A stretch of 64,000 nt of DNA from the NCBI RefSeq assembly GCF_015277875.1, contig NZ_CP063814.1, positions 620,001 through 684,000 of the forward strand, written 5' to 3'. Below, piece by piece: positions 36,023 to 44,270 of the stretch (its first letter is position 1; every line of letters begins with the position of its first letter). Under the pieces are notes generated by a model. That model saw nothing but the letters and a program-made list of their open reading frames with translations. It ran no database searches and had not been told where the DNA came from. Position numbers and translations under genes: made by a program. This stretch comes from Microbacterium luteum. GTDB lineage: Bacteria > Actinomycetota > Actinomycetes > Actinomycetales > Microbacteriaceae.

Positions 36023-36223
36023 TCAGCTGTCGCCGCGCATCTTCTCGTTGGCCTCGTTCTTCGCCTTCACCGAGTCGCGCTCTGCTTCGGCCTTCTTGAC
36101 GTCGGATTCCGCGCGCATCTCGTCGAGCTTGTCGTCGATGCGGTCCCGGGTGTCTTCCCACGCTTCGCCGGCCTTGCGACCGGCGGTCTCCGCGGCATCC
36201 TTCGCGTCATCCATGAATCCCAT
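36023..36223 (-). CDS. Small charged coiled-coil-like protein (66 aa)
   Basis: A 66-residue soluble protein made almost wholly of charged, alanine-rich helix (MDDAKDAAETAGRKAGEAW, then KKAEAERDSVKAKNEANEK). The ATG at 36223 is preceded by GAAGAGGAGT. It resembles CsbD-like or hydrophilin-type stress proteins in composition, without a firm family match. It sits among other small stress-type genes. Confidence 0.7.
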   Translation of the reverse strand: MGFMDDAKDAAETAGRKAGEAWEDTRDRIDDKLDEMRAESDVKKAEAERDSVKAKNEANEKMRGDS

Positions 36224-36406
36224 GAGTCACTCCTCTTCTCGAAAGGCAACCGGGTCCCTGTCTGGGCCCGGTTGAGACGCTATTGCGCGCGTGCGGGCTT
36301 GGGGATGGGCTTGCGCGGGCTTCGGGCGACGGGTATCGCACACGGCGCATGCCAGATCCGGCTCAGGTGCGGACGATACGATCTCGTGTGGACGGGAGGT
36401 GTGCGG

Positions 36407-37021
36407 ATGGGGCGCAACGCAGACGCGATCGCGGAAGGTGTCTCGATCGCCGACGCCGCGGCACGGCTCGCGGTGCGCAACCGCATCCTCGTCGACACGA
36501 TCGCGCGCAACGAGCCCTTCGATCCCGAACGGGTCGCCCCTTTCGCCAGGGAGACGCTTCTGGCGCTCGCCGCCGAGCAGGAGGCCGCGGCCGACCTCAC
36601 CCGCAAGCAGCGCAAGAAGGCGTGGGGGAAGTACTCCGATCCCGACGGCACGCACGACTACCGCGATCGGGACACCCGCAACCTTCGACGTCGACAGCGG
36701 CAGTACACCGGCGTCGCGAAGGTGCTGCGCGAGCGGGCCGACGACGCCGAGGCCGTCGCTGAACTCGTCGCCGGTGCACGCCAGGCCGCCTGGGGCGACG
36801 TCGAGTCGAATCTGCAGCGGCGGCTGGTCGTCGAGGGAGCACGTCCCGACCTCGAACCCGACTACGGGCAGATGCGGGCCGCACGCATGCAGGCTCTGCG
36901 TCTCGTCGATCTGCCGCGCCTGGCAGCCCACCGCCGTCGTATCGGCGACGTCACGGTCGGAGCGGTGGACGAACCGGAAGACGTCGCCGCCGCCATCGAT
37001 TCGCCACCGACCGAATCGTGA
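36407..37021 (+). CDS. Conserved actinobacterial hypothetical protein (204 aa)
   Basis: A 204-residue, highly charged, mostly helical protein from the ATG at 36407, with GGGAGGT upstream. The first part (ADAIAEGVSIADAAARLAVRN) and the basic central block DYRDRDTRNLRRRQRQYTG look like a nucleic-acid-interacting helical protein. Homologues occur in Microbacteriaceae, some labelled asparagine synthase, but no catalytic domain of that enzyme is visible here. It lies just upstream of tRNA-Arg on the same strand. Function unknown. Confidence 0.75.
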   Translation: MGRNADAIAEGVSIADAAARLAVRNRILVDTIARNEPFDPERVAPFARETLLALAAEQEAAADLTRKQRKKAWGKYSDPDGTHDYRDRDTRNLRRRQRQYTGVAKVLRERADDAEAVAELVAGARQAAWGDVESNLQRRLVVEGARPDLEPDYGQMRAARMQALRLVDLPRLAAHRRRIGDVTVGAVDEPEDVAAAIDSPPTES

Positions 37022-37066
37022 GGTAGTCTGAACCTCGGCCTTCGCGCCGTTTCGCGCGGAGGTCCT

Positions 37067-37139
37067 GCGCCTCTAGCTCAATGGATAGAGCATCTGACTA
37101 CGGATCAGAAGGTTGGGGGTTCGAGTCCCTCGAGGCGCG
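37067..37139 (+). tRNA. tRNA-Arg (anticodon ACG)
   Basis: A 73-nt cloverleaf: acceptor stem GCGCCTC/GAGGCGC, D-arm CTAGCTCAATGGATAGAG, anticodon arm TCTGA-CTACGGA-TCAGA with anticodon ACG, and T-loop GGTTCGAGTCC. Discriminator is G; the CCA is not encoded. ACG arginine tRNAs are normally edited to ICG and read CGU, CGC and CGA. Confidence 0.97.
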
Positions 37140-37160
37140 CACTGTGTTGAGACAGTGAGG

Positions 37161-37189
37161 AATCCCTCGCCCATCGGGCGGGGGATTTT
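37161..37189 (+). terminator. Rho-independent terminator after tRNA-Arg
   Basis: A stem formed by AATCCCTCGCCC and GGGCGGGGGATT with a 3-nt loop, ending in TTTT (37186-37189). It starts 21 bp past the tRNA and probably ends its transcript. Confidence 0.85.
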
Positions 37190-37316
37190 CGCGTTTCCGG
37201 CGGCGGTCGGCCCGTATGGCACACGGGCGCGATGGCGTCCCGAGGTCGGCGCTGCCGGCTGATCCCGACCCTTTCGGCATGCTTGTCGTTCCGTTCGCCC
37301 AGGGCGATCGAAAGAT

Positions 37317-37343
37317 CTGGCACTCGCAGGAGGAGAGTGCTAA
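37317..37343. promoter_or_regulatory. CIRCE element (HrcA operator)
   Basis: CTGGCACTC (37317-37325), exactly nine bases, then GAGTGCTAA (37335-37343). The consensus is TTAGCACTC-N9-GAGTGCTAA; the right arm is perfect and the left arm differs at two outer positions. It lies 85 bp upstream of the hsp20 start. Confidence 0.85.
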
Positions 37344-37353
37344 TCTGGGCTTA

Positions 37354-37374
37354 CTTGAGTCAATGTGACTCAAC
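37354..37374. promoter_or_regulatory. HAIR element (HspR operator)
   Basis: CTTGAGT-N7-ACTCAAC against the consensus CTTGAGT-N7-ACTCAAG: one mismatch in 14. It lies between the CIRCE element and the hsp20 start (37428), so it would be bound by the HspR repressor. Confidence 0.88.
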
Positions 37375-37427
37375 TTGGACAAGACACTGTCGGATGGCCG
37401 CATCCGACCCGCTACGAAGGAGCAGAA

Positions 37428-37898
37428 ATGGGAACCTACGACCCGTTCCGTGAGCTGGACCGCATGGCGTCGAGCCTCCTCGACGCGCGACGTGGACCCC
37501 GCCGCATGCCGATGGACCTCTATCGCGATGGCGACCACTACGTCCTGAACGCCGACCTCCCCGGCATCGACCCGGGCTCGGTCGACATCGACGTCGACGG
37601 CCAGCTGCTGACGATTCGCGCCGAGCGGACCCTCGCGTCGGGCGACGGCGTCAAGTGGATCACACGGGAGCGCGAGGCGGCGAGCTTCGTGCGGCAGCTG
37701 AACCTCGGACAGGGCATCGACACCGAACGCATCTCGGCGAGCTACGGCAACGGCGTGCTGTCGGTGACGATCCCGGTCAGCGAGAAGGCGAAGCCGCGCA
37801 AGATCGAGGTCGCGACCGAGGCCCAGCGCTCGGTGCTGCAGGCGCATGAGTCCCACTCCGCGGCATCCGCGGACGGACCGACGCCCGTCGAACAGTAG
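37428..37898 (+). CDS. Hsp20/alpha-crystallin small heat-shock protein
   Basis: A 156-residue small heat-shock protein with GAAGGAG upstream of the ATG. The alpha-crystallin domain spans about 25-130, with MPMDLYRDGDHYVLNADLPG at its start and the family signature ASYGNGVLSVTIPV near its end. It holds unfolding proteins in a refoldable state. Both a CIRCE and a HAIR site lie upstream, so it should be repressed by HrcA and HspR and induced by heat. Stand-alone gene. Confidence 0.95.
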   Translation: MGTYDPFRELDRMASSLLDARRGPRRMPMDLYRDGDHYVLNADLPGIDPGSVDIDVDGQLLTIRAERTLASGDGVKWITREREAASFVRQLNLGQGIDTERISASYGNGVLSVTIPVSEKAKPRKIEVATEAQRSVLQAHESHSAASADGPTPVEQ

Positions 37899-37987
37899 AC
37901 CTCCCTCCGGCGACAGCCCCGACTCCACGAGCCGGGGCTGTCGCTCTGTCTCGGCGCGGAGCAGTCCGTGGGGCGTAGCCTGGAGCG

Positions 37988-39475
37988 ATGAGCGCCTATG
38001 TCTCGGCGTTCGAGCTGTTCTCCATCGGAATAGGACCCTCGAGCTCCCACACCGTCGGCCCGATGCGCGCCGGGCGTGAGTTCGCCGTCCGCCTGCGCGA
38101 GAGCAAGCTTCTCGACCGGGTCACGGGGGTTACGTGCGCGCTCTACGGGTCCCTCGGGGCGACAGGAATCGGCCACGGCACTCCGGATGCGGTGGTGGCC
38201 GGGCTTTCCGGGCTCGATCCCGAGACGGCCGATCCGGGAGCGATCCGCGGGGCCTGGTCGAACCTGGCGGACGGGGACCGGATGCTCCTCGGCGGCATGA
38301 GACCGGTGCCCTTCGCCAAGGCGGACGTGAGCTTCGAACCTCGGACGCGCCTCCCGGAGCATCCGAACGCGATGACGCTCGTCGCGCGCGACGACGAGGG
38401 CGGCGTGCTGGCTGAGGAGACCTATTACTCCGTGGGCGGCGGTTTCATCCGGCGCGACGGCGAGGCTCCGAGGATCGAAGCGACTCCGTCACCGATCCGC
38501 TTCGATTCGGCGGAGGAGCTCCTCGCGATCTGCGACGAGCGCCACCTGACGATCGCCGAGGCTGCGCGCATGAACGAGACGGCGCTGCGCTCGGAGGCCG
38601 AGGTCGCGGCCGGCCTCGATCGCATCTGGGATGCGATGGCCGACTGTGTCACGGCGGGTCTGCACGCCGACGGCGTGCTGCCGGGCATGCTGAAGGTGAA
38701 GCGGCGCGCGAGCGTGATCCGAGCACAGCTCGAGGACACCACTGCGGCCGGTGGTCGCGAGTTGCCGGGAGAGTGGCTCGGCGCGTTCGCCCTGGCCGTG
38801 AACGAGGAGAACGCCGCCGGAGGCCGGGTCGTCACCGCGCCGACGAACGGTGCGGCCGGAATCCTGCCGGCGGTCGCGATGTACTGGTGGCGTTTCCTGG
38901 CCGACTCGGGACTCGGCGCCGGAAACGCCGTCACGCCCCACGGGGAACTGGTCGGCAGTGCCCTCTTGGGGTTCGGCACCGCGGGCGATGTCGCCGACGC
39001 GGGGGACGACGACGCCGTCGCGGACGCGAACCGCCGCCGTGGCATCCGCCGCTTCCTTCTCACGGCGACCGCTCTCGGGTCGCTCTTCAAGGCGAACGCG
39101 TCGATCTCGGGTGCCGAAGGCGGCTGTCAGGCCGAGGTCGGGTCGGCGTGCGCGATGGCGGCCGGCGGACTGACGGCGGTGATGGGCGGCACGAACCGCC
39201 AGATCGAGAACGCCGCGGAGATCGCGATGGAACACCACCTCGGCCTGACGTGCGATCCCGTCGGTGGGCTCGTGCAGATCCCCTGCATCGAGCGCAACGC
39301 GATTGCCGCATCCACCGCCGTCACCGCGGCGCGGCTGGCCCTGCGCGGGGACGGTTCGCACTTCGTGTCGCTCGATGCGGTCGTCGAGACGATGCGTCAG
39401 ACCGGCATCGACATGTCCCACAAGTACAAGGAGACCAGCGAGGGCGGTCTCGCGGTGAACGTCATCGAGTGCTGA
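37988..39475 (+). CDS. sdaA: L-serine ammonia-lyase (iron-sulfur type)
   Basis: A 495-residue single-chain L-serine dehydratase that carries both beta and alpha domains. The start SAFELFSIGIGPSSSHTVGP is the classic beta-domain opening. Cys380 (EGGCQAEVG), Cys422 (LTCDPVGG) and Cys433 (IPCIERN) are placed to bind the 4Fe-4S cluster. It deaminates serine to pyruvate. It is about 40 residues longer than E. coli SdaA, mainly an insert near 310-350 with an acidic stretch (DAGDDDAVADANRRR), seen also in other actinobacteria. Oxygen-sensitive cytoplasmic enzyme. Confidence 0.96.
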   Translation: MSAYVSAFELFSIGIGPSSSHTVGPMRAGREFAVRLRESKLLDRVTGVTCALYGSLGATGIGHGTPDAVVAGLSGLDPETADPGAIRGAWSNLADGDRMLLGGMRPVPFAKADVSFEPRTRLPEHPNAMTLVARDDEGGVLAEETYYSVGGGFIRRDGEAPRIEATPSPIRFDSAEELLAICDERHLTIAEAARMNETALRSEAEVAAGLDRIWDAMADCVTAGLHADGVLPGMLKVKRRASVIRAQLEDTTAAGGRELPGEWLGAFALAVNEENAAGGRVVTAPTNGAAGILPAVAMYWWRFLADSGLGAGNAVTPHGELVGSALLGFGTAGDVADAGDDDAVADANRRRGIRRFLLTATALGSLFKANASISGAEGGCQAEVGSACAMAAGGLTAVMGGTNRQIENAAEIAMEHHLGLTCDPVGGLVQIPCIERNAIAASTAVTAARLALRGDGSHFVSLDAVVETMRQTGIDMSHKYKETSEGGLAVNVIEC

Positions 39476-39480
39476 CCCGC

Positions 39481-39592
39481 CGGATGCCGCATCCGTCGGT
39501 TCACCTGTCACCGGATGCCGCCTCCTCCGGTTCACCTGTCACGGGATGCCATATCCTCCGGTTCACGTGTCACCACATGTCGCATCCGCTCC
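39481..39592. repeat. 31-bp tandem repeat array A
   Basis: Three full 31-bp units (39481, 39512, 39543) and a partial fourth (39574). The consensus begins GGATGCCGCATCC and continues CGGTTCACCTGTCAC. GGATG...CATCC within a unit can form a short hairpin. The array lies between sdaA and the 3' end of the DUF559 gene. There are no spacers, so it is not CRISPR. Confidence 0.9.
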
Positions 39593-39637
39593 GGAAATCG
39601 GCATCCAATGACAACCGAAAACCACGTCCGCGCGAGG

Positions 39638-40651
39638 TCACGCGGACGGATCGCATGCCCAGCCGCGCTGTGCGAGATGGTGGCGGATGCGGGTCACGGC
39701 GGGGCTGACACTCGGGGCGAGGTGGATCGCTGAGAACCGCAGCACGGTCCATCCCAGATCCTGATATCGCCCGTACTTCTCGATGTCGCGATTCCACTGG
39801 CGGCGGTTGGTGCGATGGTGGTCGCCCTCGCACTCGATCAGGAGGCCGAAGGTCGGATAGGCGAACTCCGTGCACCCGACGAGGTGTCCGCGATCGTCTC
39901 GCACATCGTGATCGAGGACCGGATCGGGGAGCCCCGCGCGCCACAGCCCGAGGCGAAGCGCCGTCTCGGTGGGGCTCGCCACCCCTTCGCGCACGAGCGG
40001 CAGTGCCTGGCGGAGTGCGGATGCGCCGATCCGGCGACCGGCTTCGATCGAGGCCTCGAGCTGAGCGAACGTCGCGAGAGCGGTCTCCGGTCCGGTGCGA
40101 TGCCCATCCTCGGTGCGAGGTCTATGCAGGAGTGCATCTCCGGCGGCGACGAGGTCGTCGAGCGAAAGGATGCCGCCGAGCTGCGCCCAGGTCGCCGCGG
40201 GCGACGCGATGCGCATCCCGTCGCGGATCCGGACCGAGACGAGGTGAGCCGCCAGCTGGTGACCGCGGACCCCTGCCGCGCGCGGCGCGCGGTGCGGCGC
40301 GGCGACGGAGACGTCGAGGGCGTCCGGCTCGAGAGCGCCGCTCGGAAGGGGCAGCCCCCACAGCGCGGCCGCCGTGCCATGACTGAAGAACGCGTGGTCC
40401 GCCATCACCGTGTTGTAGGCGGCCGCCCTCCTCGCCATGTCCTGCCGTCTTCGTCGCGCGGCCTCAGCGCCGGGCGTCGCGGTCTCCGACGCGATGTCGA
40501 CGGCGCCGGTCGCACGCATTCGAGCGCCGATGAACGGCATCTCCAGGTCCCGTCCGCGCAGGCGTCGTGCGCTCACGCCCATCCGGCGGGCCTCTGCGAC
40601 GGAGAAGGCGACGTCCAGCCGCGGATCGATCGGTTCCGGTCGCCGTGGCAT
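39638..40651 (-). CDS. DUF559 nuclease-like protein with AbiEi-type N-terminus
   Basis: A 337-residue protein from the ATG at 40651. The C-terminal 120 residues form a DUF559 domain of the Vsr/PD-(D/E)XK-related nuclease group: ECEGDHHRTNRRQWNRDIEK then YQDLGWTVLRFSA. The N-terminal part has a helix-turn-helix-like opening and HAFFSHGTAAALWGLPLP, as in AbiEi-type transcriptional antitoxin proteins. The family is common and multicopy in Actinobacteria; its role is unknown. The gene is bracketed by related 31-bp repeats (39481-39592 and 40772-40818). Confidence 0.8.
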   Translation of the reverse strand: MPRRPEPIDPRLDVAFSVAEARRMGVSARRLRGRDLEMPFIGARMRATGAVDIASETATPGAEAARRRRQDMARRAAAYNTVMADHAFFSHGTAAALWGLPLPSGALEPDALDVSVAAPHRAPRAAGVRGHQLAAHLVSVRIRDGMRIASPAATWAQLGGILSLDDLVAAGDALLHRPRTEDGHRTGPETALATFAQLEASIEAGRRIGASALRQALPLVREGVASPTETALRLGLWRAGLPDPVLDHDVRDDRGHLVGCTEFAYPTFGLLIECEGDHHRTNRRQWNRDIEKYGRYQDLGWTVLRFSAIHLAPSVSPAVTRIRHHLAQRGWACDPSA

Positions 40652-40771
40652 GCACCCGACTATCGCGTCACCGCTCGCGCCGCACCCGCCACTTCCCGGC
40701 ATCCGGGGATGGATGCTGTCTCCTCCCGCCCTGTGGAGGAGCGGTGCGCCCCCCCCGATTCATATGGCGCA

Positions 40772-40883
40772 GGATGTCGCATCCCGCCATTCACCGGTCG
40801 CGGGATGTCGCATCCGGGGCCGAAACCGACGATGAGCGGCAACCGAACACTCTCGAACGACATCGAGGGGCAACCGAACACTC
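40772..40883. repeat. 31-bp repeat array B with CAACCGAACACTC tail
   Basis: GGATGTCGCATCC occurs at 40772 and again at about 40803, exactly 31 bp apart, separated by CGCCATTCACCGGTCGC, which matches array A in layout. A second motif, GGCAACCGAACACTC, occurs at 40838 and 40869, again 31 bp apart; array A is followed by the similar GACAACCGAAAACC. The array is upstream of the DUF559 start, in the same orientation as array A. Confidence 0.75.
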
Positions 40884-40897
40884 CTGGAGGGCAGCAG

Positions 40898-41329
40898 TCA
40901 GGCGCGAGCTCGCAGCTTGGCGGTGATGTCGCGGAGGCGCGCGAGTTCGTCGTCGTCGAGGCACGACATCCGGTCCGCGATGGAGCGGGCGTGCTGCGAG
41001 GCGACGCGACGGAAGGTGGTCGCACCGCGCTCCGTCGCGCGCACCAGCGAGCCGCGACCGTCGTCGGGGTCGGGGCATTTCGAGATCAGGCCGCGCTGCA
41101 CCATCCGGTCGACCAGGCGCGACACGCTCGGCTGGCTGATGAGCATGTTGGCGGTGATGTCACGCAGGCGTGCGGTCATCTCGGGCCCGCGCGTGACCGT
41201 CAGCAGCACGTCGTATTCGCCCTGGCCGAGCTCGTCGTCGTGGAAATCGGCGCTGATCTCGTCGAGGATCTCGTGCTGGGCGCGGAACAGGCTCTCCCAC
41301 GCTTCCACGGCGAGACGGCGATCGGTCAT
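40898..41329 (-). CDS. MarR-family transcriptional regulator
   Basis: A 143-residue winged-helix regulator. The DNA-binding region includes LRDITANMLISQPSVSRLVDRMVQRGLI (about 55-82) and the wing CPDPDDGRGSLVRATERG (about 85-103), with dimerisation helices at both ends. It should repress a target until an aromatic or similar ligand binds. It is divergent from the DUF2207 gene, 41 bp between starts, so control of that gene or of itself is likely. Confidence 0.92.
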   Translation of the reverse strand: MTDRRLAVEAWESLFRAQHEILDEISADFHDDELGQGEYDVLLTVTRGPEMTARLRDITANMLISQPSVSRLVDRMVQRGLISKCPDPDDGRGSLVRATERGATTFRRVASQHARSIADRMSCLDDDELARLRDITAKLRARA

Positions 41330-41370
41330 GGAGAAAGAGTAGGCCGAATCGTGCCCCCTAGGCTGGAGAC

Positions 41371-43185
41371 ATGTCTGTCACGGGGGCGGTCCAGCATGTT
41401 CGCGCGCGTCTGAAGCGGAGCGGCGTCGCCGCCGTGGCGCTCGCGATCGCCTTCGTCGCCGTCGGTTCGGCCCCGGCAGCCGCCGCCGACGTCGACGACT
41501 TCTCGTTCGCGAGCATGCACGCCGACTACACCCTCGGCCTCGACGAGGACGGCCACAGCACCCTGCGCGTCGTGGAGACCTTCGTCGCCGAGTTCCCCGA
41601 CTCCGACCAGAACCGTGGCATGCGGCGGATCATCCCCGACACCTACAACGGTCAGCCGCTCTTCCCGGAGCTCCTGTCGGTCACCGATGCAGACGGGCAG
41701 GCGCGCGCCGTCGAGGTTGAGCAGGAGGACGGATCGTTCGTCATGACCTCCGCCGCCGACGACTACGTGCACGGCGAGCAGACCTACGTGTTCACGTACG
41801 AGCTCCAGAACGTCACGTGGCGCTTCCCCGACACCGGCGACGAGTTCTACTGGGACATCAACGGCCTCGACTGGCGTCAGCCGTTCGGAGACGTCTCGGT
41901 CACGCTCACCGTCGAACCCGAGCTCGCCGATTCCCTCGCGGGCGAACAGGCGTGCTATTTCGGTCGCGACGGCGTTGCCGACGCCTGCCCGATCAGCACG
42001 AACCAGGGCGAGGATGGAGCCGTCGTGATCGAGGCCGGCGGTGTTGCGCTGGACCGGTTCGAGACGGTGACCATTGCGGTCGGGTTCGAGGACGACACGT
42101 TCGTGCTCTTCGATACGAGCTACCTCGCCTCGCCGTGGGGGTGGGCACAGGGTCTGTCGGGGCTCGGGATGATCGGGGCTGTGGTCTTCGCGATCGTGCA
42201 CCGTCGACGTTCGCTCGCCGACGCGCCCGGTCGCCCGACGATCATCGCCGAGTTCACCCCGCCGCGGCAGGTGGATGCGCTCGAGTCGGCCGTGATGCTC
42301 GGGCGCACGACGAAGGCGATCCCCGCCGAGGTTCTCGAACAGGCGATCGTCGGGAGCATCCGGATCGTCGAGGGTGACAAGAAGTTCTTCGGCGGCACCA
42401 AGCTCAAGGCCCAGCTGCTGGACCGCAGCCGGGCTGACGGCGACGGGCGCATGCTTCTTGACGGACTGTTCGGGTCGTCTGGGGCACCCGGGGCGGAGTA
42501 CGAGTTCGGCTCGCAGGACCGGCGCTTCTCGACGGCGGCGCAGAAGATCATCAAGGCCGCGAATCGAGAGCTGACACGCACCGGCCTGCGTCGCCCGGTC
42601 CCTGGGCGTGCGCGTGTGCTGCCGATCCTCGTCTCGCTCGGCGTCATGGCCCTCACGGTGGTGCTCGGCGTCGTGGCGATCTCGTCGGGGGTGGATGCGG
42701 GCATCCCGCTGTTGGTGATGTTCGCCTCGATCGCGCTGGCGGTGCTGACGATGGTCCTGGTCGCACGCAAGCCGCTGAGCGCGGAGGGCGCCGAGGTGCG
42801 GGACCACCTCAAGGGCCTTGAGATGTTCATCGAGTGGGCCGAAGCCGACCGCATCCGCATGCTTCAGTCGCCCGCGGGCGCGGAGCGGGTGTCGGTCGAT
42901 CCCGGTGACCGGGTGCAGATGATCCGCCTGTACGAGAAGCTGCTTCCGTACGCGGTCGTCTTCGGTCAGGAGAAGGCGTGGGCGCAGCAGCTCGCCGTCA
43001 TGTACGGCGCGGGTGTCGCGCCGTACTGGTACTACGGCACCGCCGGGTTCGACTCCTCGTCGTTCTCCAGCGGCATCGCGTCGCTGTCGACGGCGGCCGC
43101 ATCGTCGTCGTCGACGTCGGGCGGCTCCAGCGGCGGCGGTTCAGCCGGTGGCGGTGGCGGTGGCGGCGGTGGCGGCGGGGTGTGA
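41371..43185 (+). CDS. DUF2207 membrane protein with glycine-rich tail
   Basis: A 604-residue protein. A signal peptide (about 1-35, ending AAAADV) leads to a DUF2207 extracytoplasmic beta-rich domain (SMHADYTLGLDEDGHSTLRV onward). A transmembrane segment lies near 250-270 and two more near 415-460. The tail is an unusual low-complexity run of Ser and then Gly, ending in eleven glycines broken only by the last Val. Function of DUF2207 is unknown. The bidirectional repeat at 43224 lies just after the stop. Confidence 0.9.
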   Translation: MSVTGAVQHVRARLKRSGVAAVALAIAFVAVGSAPAAAADVDDFSFASMHADYTLGLDEDGHSTLRVVETFVAEFPDSDQNRGMRRIIPDTYNGQPLFPELLSVTDADGQARAVEVEQEDGSFVMTSAADDYVHGEQTYVFTYELQNVTWRFPDTGDEFYWDINGLDWRQPFGDVSVTLTVEPELADSLAGEQACYFGRDGVADACPISTNQGEDGAVVIEAGGVALDRFETVTIAVGFEDDTFVLFDTSYLASPWGWAQGLSGLGMIGAVVFAIVHRRRSLADAPGRPTIIAEFTPPRQVDALESAVMLGRTTKAIPAEVLEQAIVGSIRIVEGDKKFFGGTKLKAQLLDRSRADGDGRMLLDGLFGSSGAPGAEYEFGSQDRRFSTAAQKIIKAANRELTRTGLRRPVPGRARVLPILVSLGVMALTVVLGVVAISSGVDAGIPLLVMFASIALAVLTMVLVARKPLSAEGAEVRDHLKGLEMFIEWAEADRIRMLQSPAGAERVSVDPGDRVQMIRLYEKLLPYAVVFGQEKAWAQQLAVMYGAGVAPYWYYGTAGFDSSSFSSGIASLSTAAASSSSTSGGSSGGGSAGGGGGGGGGGGV

Positions 43186-43223
43186 ATCACGGCCGCGGTT
43201 CTCGTCGCACTGTGGCGGCGAGA

Positions 43224-43345
43224 GTGAGGGCCGGTCGGAGAGGCTTCCGACCGGCCCTTTCCCTTTGCACCAAGAGCAATCACATGCCGGTGATCGCCAC
43301 AGCAAAACGATCACCGTGCGAGCACTCTATAACGAAAAGGTAACG
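43224..43345. repeat. ~125-bp intergenic element, copy 1
   Basis: Nearly identical to 49065-49194. It begins with a terminator (stem GGGCCGGTCGGA 43228-43239 with TCCGACCGGCCC 43246-43257, then TTT), continues through a second inverted repeat (GGTGATCG ... CGATCACC, about 43289-43315) and ends at GGTAACG. It lies between the convergent DUF2207 and DUF1295 genes. Read on the minus strand both copies keep a short open frame ending IECxHGDRFAVAITGM. Confidence 0.9.
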
Positions 43346-43373
43346 CTGCGGAAGCCCCGTTCGGCGTGTCGTC

Positions 43374-44252
43374 TCAGGCGGGCGAGCTCAGGCGCGGGAT
43401 GAGGGTCGGCGTGCGCTTCTTGTAGGCCTCGTAGTCGTCCTCACCGCCCCAGGTGCGGTCGGCCTTCTGCTCGAGCAGCGGGATGCCGCTGACGCGGGTG
43501 AGGAGCAGGATCACGAACAGCGGAGAGATCAGCGCGACCCACTGCCATCCCGTGAGAACGGGCGCGGCGACGAGGAAGACACCCAGCCAGATCACGATCT
43601 CGCCGAAGTAGTTGGGGTGACGTGAGCGCGACCACAGTCCGCTGCGGATGAACCGCCCCTTGTTCGCGGGGTCGGCTTTGAAGGCGGTCTTCTGAGCATC
43701 GGCGGTGATCTCGACGACCATGCCGAGCACCCACACGGCGATTCCCGCCACGGCCAGCCAGCCGATCGGAGCGCGGGTCTCACTGCTCATCGCGATCCAT
43801 GCCGCCGAGGCCGTGAGCGAGACCCAGGCGCCCTGCAGCACCCACACCCGCAGGAAGCGCACCGGATTCGTCTTCAGGTCGTCGAACCTGTCATCGCCGC
43901 CGCTGCGGTGCACTCGCACGAACAGGAAGGCACCGAGGCGCACCGCCCACAGCACGATCATCGCGGCGAGCACCCACCCACGCGCATCCGCGACCGGCGC
44001 GAGCAGCAGCACGGCCACCGAGACGCCGATGAACGTCAGGCTGCCCGTGATGTCGAAGAACTTCTCCGTGCGGGCCAGCTGCGACGGGATCCACACGATC
44101 ACCTGCACGGCGAAGGCGGCTGCGACGGCGAGGGCGAACAGCGGGATGCCGGCGACGAGCGCGGTGCCCTGGCTGCCTGCCCAGGCCACCAGGCCACCGA
44201 GGGCGAGGGCGACGACGATCGCGACGAGCGACGCGCGTGTGGCGGAAGTCAT
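43374..44252 (-). CDS. DUF1295 (steroid 5-alpha-reductase-like) membrane protein
   Basis: A 292-residue membrane protein with about seven hydrophobic segments. The C-terminal block SGLWSRSRHPNYFGEIVIWLGVF is the NADPH-binding signature shared by DUF1295, steroid 5-alpha-reductase and isoprenylcysteine methyltransferase proteins, followed by GEDDYEAYKKRTP. It probably reduces or modifies a lipid-like substrate at the membrane. It starts 18 bp downstream of the acyl-CoA synthetase stop on the same strand, consistent with cotranscription in lipid metabolism. Confidence 0.9.
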   Translation of the reverse strand: MTSATRASLVAIVVALALGGLVAWAGSQGTALVAGIPLFALAVAAAFAVQVIVWIPSQLARTEKFFDITGSLTFIGVSVAVLLLAPVADARGWVLAAMIVLWAVRLGAFLFVRVHRSGGDDRFDDLKTNPVRFLRVWVLQGAWVSLTASAAWIAMSSETRAPIGWLAVAGIAVWVLGMVVEITADAQKTAFKADPANKGRFIRSGLWSRSRHPNYFGEIVIWLGVFLVAAPVLTGWQWVALISPLFVILLLTRVSGIPLLEQKADRTWGGEDDYEAYKKRTPTLIPRLSSPA

Positions 44253-44270
44253 GGGGGTCCTCTCGAGGGG

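Noticed and set aside
39481-39592. Possible CRISPR array (31-bp repeats)
   Set aside because: The units are directly tandem with no unique spacers, and no cas genes are in the window.
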